Shown here piece after piece: positions 62,527-64,000 of a DNA stretch of 64,000 nucleotides. The position numbers were made by a program, and so were the translations under genes. The DNA is from Pseudomonas sp. MUP55. GTDB lineage: Bacteria; Pseudomonadota; Gammaproteobacteria; Pseudomonadales; Pseudomonadaceae. The stretch lies in assembly GCF_034043515.1 (NCBI RefSeq), contig NZ_CP138214.1, forward strand, positions 5,091,501 to 5,155,500, read 5' to 3'. The stretch's first letter is position 1. Each line of letters starts with the position of its first letter. Under the pieces are notes generated by a model. It was not told where the DNA came from. It ran no database searches and worked only from the letters and a program-made list of their open reading frames with translations.

Positions 62527-63531
62527 TTGAACGCACCTACAGTAGAACCCCATCGTTTTCTCCTCGAGCCCTTTGAGGCTCGCCGTTTCGCCAACCTGTG
62601 CGGACAGTTCGACGAGCACCTGCGCCTGATCGAACAACGCCTGAGCATCGAGATCCGCAACCGCGGCAATCAGTTCGAGCTCATTGGTGAACCCCACCAC
62701 ACCACGTCTGCGGAAAACCTGCTGCGTCGTCTCTACCGCGAAACCAAGGGCAGTGAGCTGTCGCCGGAAACGGTGCACCTGTACCTGCAGGAATCCGCCG
62801 TGGAAGACCTGGCCAGCAACCCCGTGGCCGAAGCCAGCGTGGCCCTGCGTACCAAGAAAGGCATGATTCGCCCACGCGGCTTGAATCAGCAGAAGTACGT
62901 CAAGGAAATCCTCGGCAACGACATCAACTTCGGCATCGGCCCGGCCGGTACCGGCAAGACGTATCTAGCCGTGGCCTGTGCAGTCGATGCCCTGGAGCGC
63001 GAACAGGTGCGTCGCATCCTGCTGGTGCGCCCCGCCGTCGAAGCGGGCGAAAAGCTCGGTTTCCTGCCCGGCGACCTGGCCCAGAAGATCGACCCGTACC
63101 TGCGTCCGCTCTACGACGCACTCTACGAGATGCTGGGCTTTGAATACGTCGCCAAGCTGATCGAACGCCAGGTGATCGAAATTGCTCCGCTGGCGTACAT
63201 GCGTGGTCGTACCTTGAACAACAGCTTCATCATTCTCGACGAAAGCCAGAACACCACCGTCGAACAGATGAAGATGTTCCTCACCCGTATCGGTTTCGGC
63301 TCCACGGCCGTAATCACCGGCGACATCACCCAGGTCGACCTGCCCAAGGGCACCAAGTCGGGCCTGGGCCAGGTGATCGAAGTGCTCAAGGACGTGCCAG
63401 GCATCAGCTTTACGCATTTCATGCCCAAGGACGTGGTGCGCCACCCGCTGGTGCAACGCATTGTCGAGGCCTATGAGCGTTTCGAACACCGCGACGACGG
63501 CCTGTCCAAGGACGTACGCCGCGATGCTTGA
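62527..63531 (+). CDS. PhoH-like ATPase (YbeZ type)
   Basis: The 334-aa P-loop ATPase is linked to ribosome and RNA maturation with YbeY. It has Walker [21 protein letters not shown] (about residue 139), Walker B with [20 protein letters not shown], and [20 protein letters not shown] downstream. Translation appears to start with TTG at 62527 ([13 protein letters not shown]), as no ATG fits. Its 3' end overlaps ybeY by eight bases, so the two are coupled. Confidence 0.92.
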   Translation: MNAPTVEPHRFLLEPFEARRFANLCGQFDEHLRLIEQRLSIEIRNRGNQFELIGEPHHTTSAENLLRRLYRETKGSELSPETVHLYLQESAVEDLASNPVAEASVALRTKKGMIRPRGLNQQKYVKEILGNDINFGIGPAGTGKTYLAVACAVDALEREQVRRILLVRPAVEAGEKLGFLPGDLAQKIDPYLRPLYDALYEMLGFEYVAKLIERQVIEIAPLAYMRGRTLNNSFIILDESQNTTVEQMKMFLTRIGFGSTAVITGDITQVDLPKGTKSGLGQVIEVLKDVPGISFTHFMPKDVVRHPLVQRIVEAYERFEHRDDGLSKDVRRDA

Positions 63532-63997
63532 GCTTGACCTGCAACTGGCCACCGAAGCGGCCGCGCCCAGCGAAGCCCAGTTCCGTCAGTGGTGCGAACT
63601 GGCCTTGCGCCAGCGCACCGCCGATTCGGAGCTGACCATTCGTCTGGTGGACGAGCCCGAAGGCCGTGAGCTGAATCACACCTGGCGTCAGAAAGACTAC
63701 GCGACCAACGTGCTGTCATTCCCCGCCGACGTGCCCGACGAGTTCCTGGATATCCCGCTGCTGGGCGACCTGGTGATCTGTGTCGCGGTAGTGGAACGTG
63801 AGGCGCAGGAGCAAGAAAAGGAACTCGAGGCCCACTGGGCCCATCTAGTCATTCATGGCTGCTTGCATCTCTTGGGTTACGACCATATAGACGATGACGA
63901 AGCCGAGGAAATGGAAGCACTGGAACGAACGTTGCTTGCAGAACTGGGCCATCGAGACCCGTATGCAGACGACGAAAACCAATCGACACTCAACTGA
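63524..63997 (+). CDS. ybeY: Endoribonuclease YbeY (rRNA maturation factor)
   Basis: YbeY is a zinc-dependent single-strand endoribonuclease needed for 16S rRNA 3' maturation and ribosome quality control. The 157-aa protein has the conserved metal motif [20 protein letters not shown] (three histidines) and the upstream [15 protein letters not shown] segment. The start [12 protein letters not shown] lies inside the phoH-like gene's last codons. It ends three bases before the window edge, where a CorC-type gene would be expected. Confidence 0.95.
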   Translation: MLELDLQLATEAAAPSEAQFRQWCELALRQRTADSELTIRLVDEPEGRELNHTWRQKDYATNVLSFPADVPDEFLDIPLLGDLVICVAVVEREAQEQEKELEAHWAHLVIHGCLHLLGYDHIDDDEAEEMEALERTLLAELGHRDPYADDENQSTLN

Positions 63998-64000
63998 AAC

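Overview
The window looks like a chromosomal segment of a Pseudomonas from the P. fluorescens group. Coding DNA is GC-rich. Gene content and order match known Pseudomonas neighbourhoods: radA/ankB/katB/mscL/fpr/rlmG, cioAB, the quinate-shikimate cluster, rhlE/hrpB/fieF/lrp, and amn/acyl-CoA dehydrogenase/ladS/thiD/thiE/hemL/miaB/phoH-like/ybeY. Most transcription units are separated by REP-type inverted repeats carrying GGGGGCTTGCCCCC, which is also typical of this group. No rRNA, tRNA, CRISPR array or prophage was seen.

Layout. 0-8 kb: partial radA, the katB-ankB catalase operon, mscL, an Fpr-type flavoprotein, an orphan LuxR regulator and rlmG. 7-10 kb: the cioAB cyanide-insensitive oxidase operon with a 55-aa DUF2474 third gene and a perfect ANR/FNR site upstream. 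10-18 kb: an MFS exporter, a three-subunit molybdenum aldehyde oxidoreductase (paoABC-like), a secreted DUF4879-like protein, a purine permease and trmA. 18.6-25.6 kb: quinate/shikimate catabolism (type II dehydroquinase, shikimate dehydrogenase paralogue, TetR regulator, fused dehydroshikimate dehydratase, MFS uptake), interrupted by an IS110-family element with a strongly structured non-coding end. 25.6-29 kb: small transporter, lipoprotein, zinc-protease and hydrolase genes. 29-31 kb: a repeat-rich junction in which a 256-bp unit containing a copy of the 3' end of the adjacent HAD phosphatase gene is tandemly iterated; an IS4-family element sits inside one copy with a clear 12-bp target duplication.

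31-38 kb: tesB, an acetyltransferase, a histone-deacetylase-like enzyme, a flavoprotein, rhlE and a DMT transporter. 38.0-39.7 kb is a small, lower-GC accessory islet. It holds a membrane protein resembling the STM2901 family, a carrier-protein-like polypeptide lacking the phosphopantetheine serine, and a small DUF6124-type gene preceded by a long, apparently structured RNA leader. 39.8-50.9 kb: exonuclease, NYN nuclease, DUF2076, YciC-like, EEP hydrolase, hrpB, lipoprotein, fieF, DUF6515, an Lrp regulator, DUF2788 and rluE. 50.9-64 kb: amn, acyl-CoA dehydrogenase, the LadS-type hybrid kinase, thiD-thiE-hemL, a SEL1 protein, DUF1820, miaB, phoH-like and ybeY.

Most genes are ordinary core functions. 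The strongest novel candidates are: (1) the DUF6124 leader at 39113-39363, which has a 17-bp long-range helix, two hairpins with the same GUGCAA loop, and a single complementary CUUGCAC segment that could also reach the ribosome-binding site; (2) the serine-less carrier protein paired with a membrane protein; (3) the candidate IS110 bridge RNA; (4) a shared operator-like motif in front of both arms of the quinate regulon; (5) the iterated HAD-gene end.
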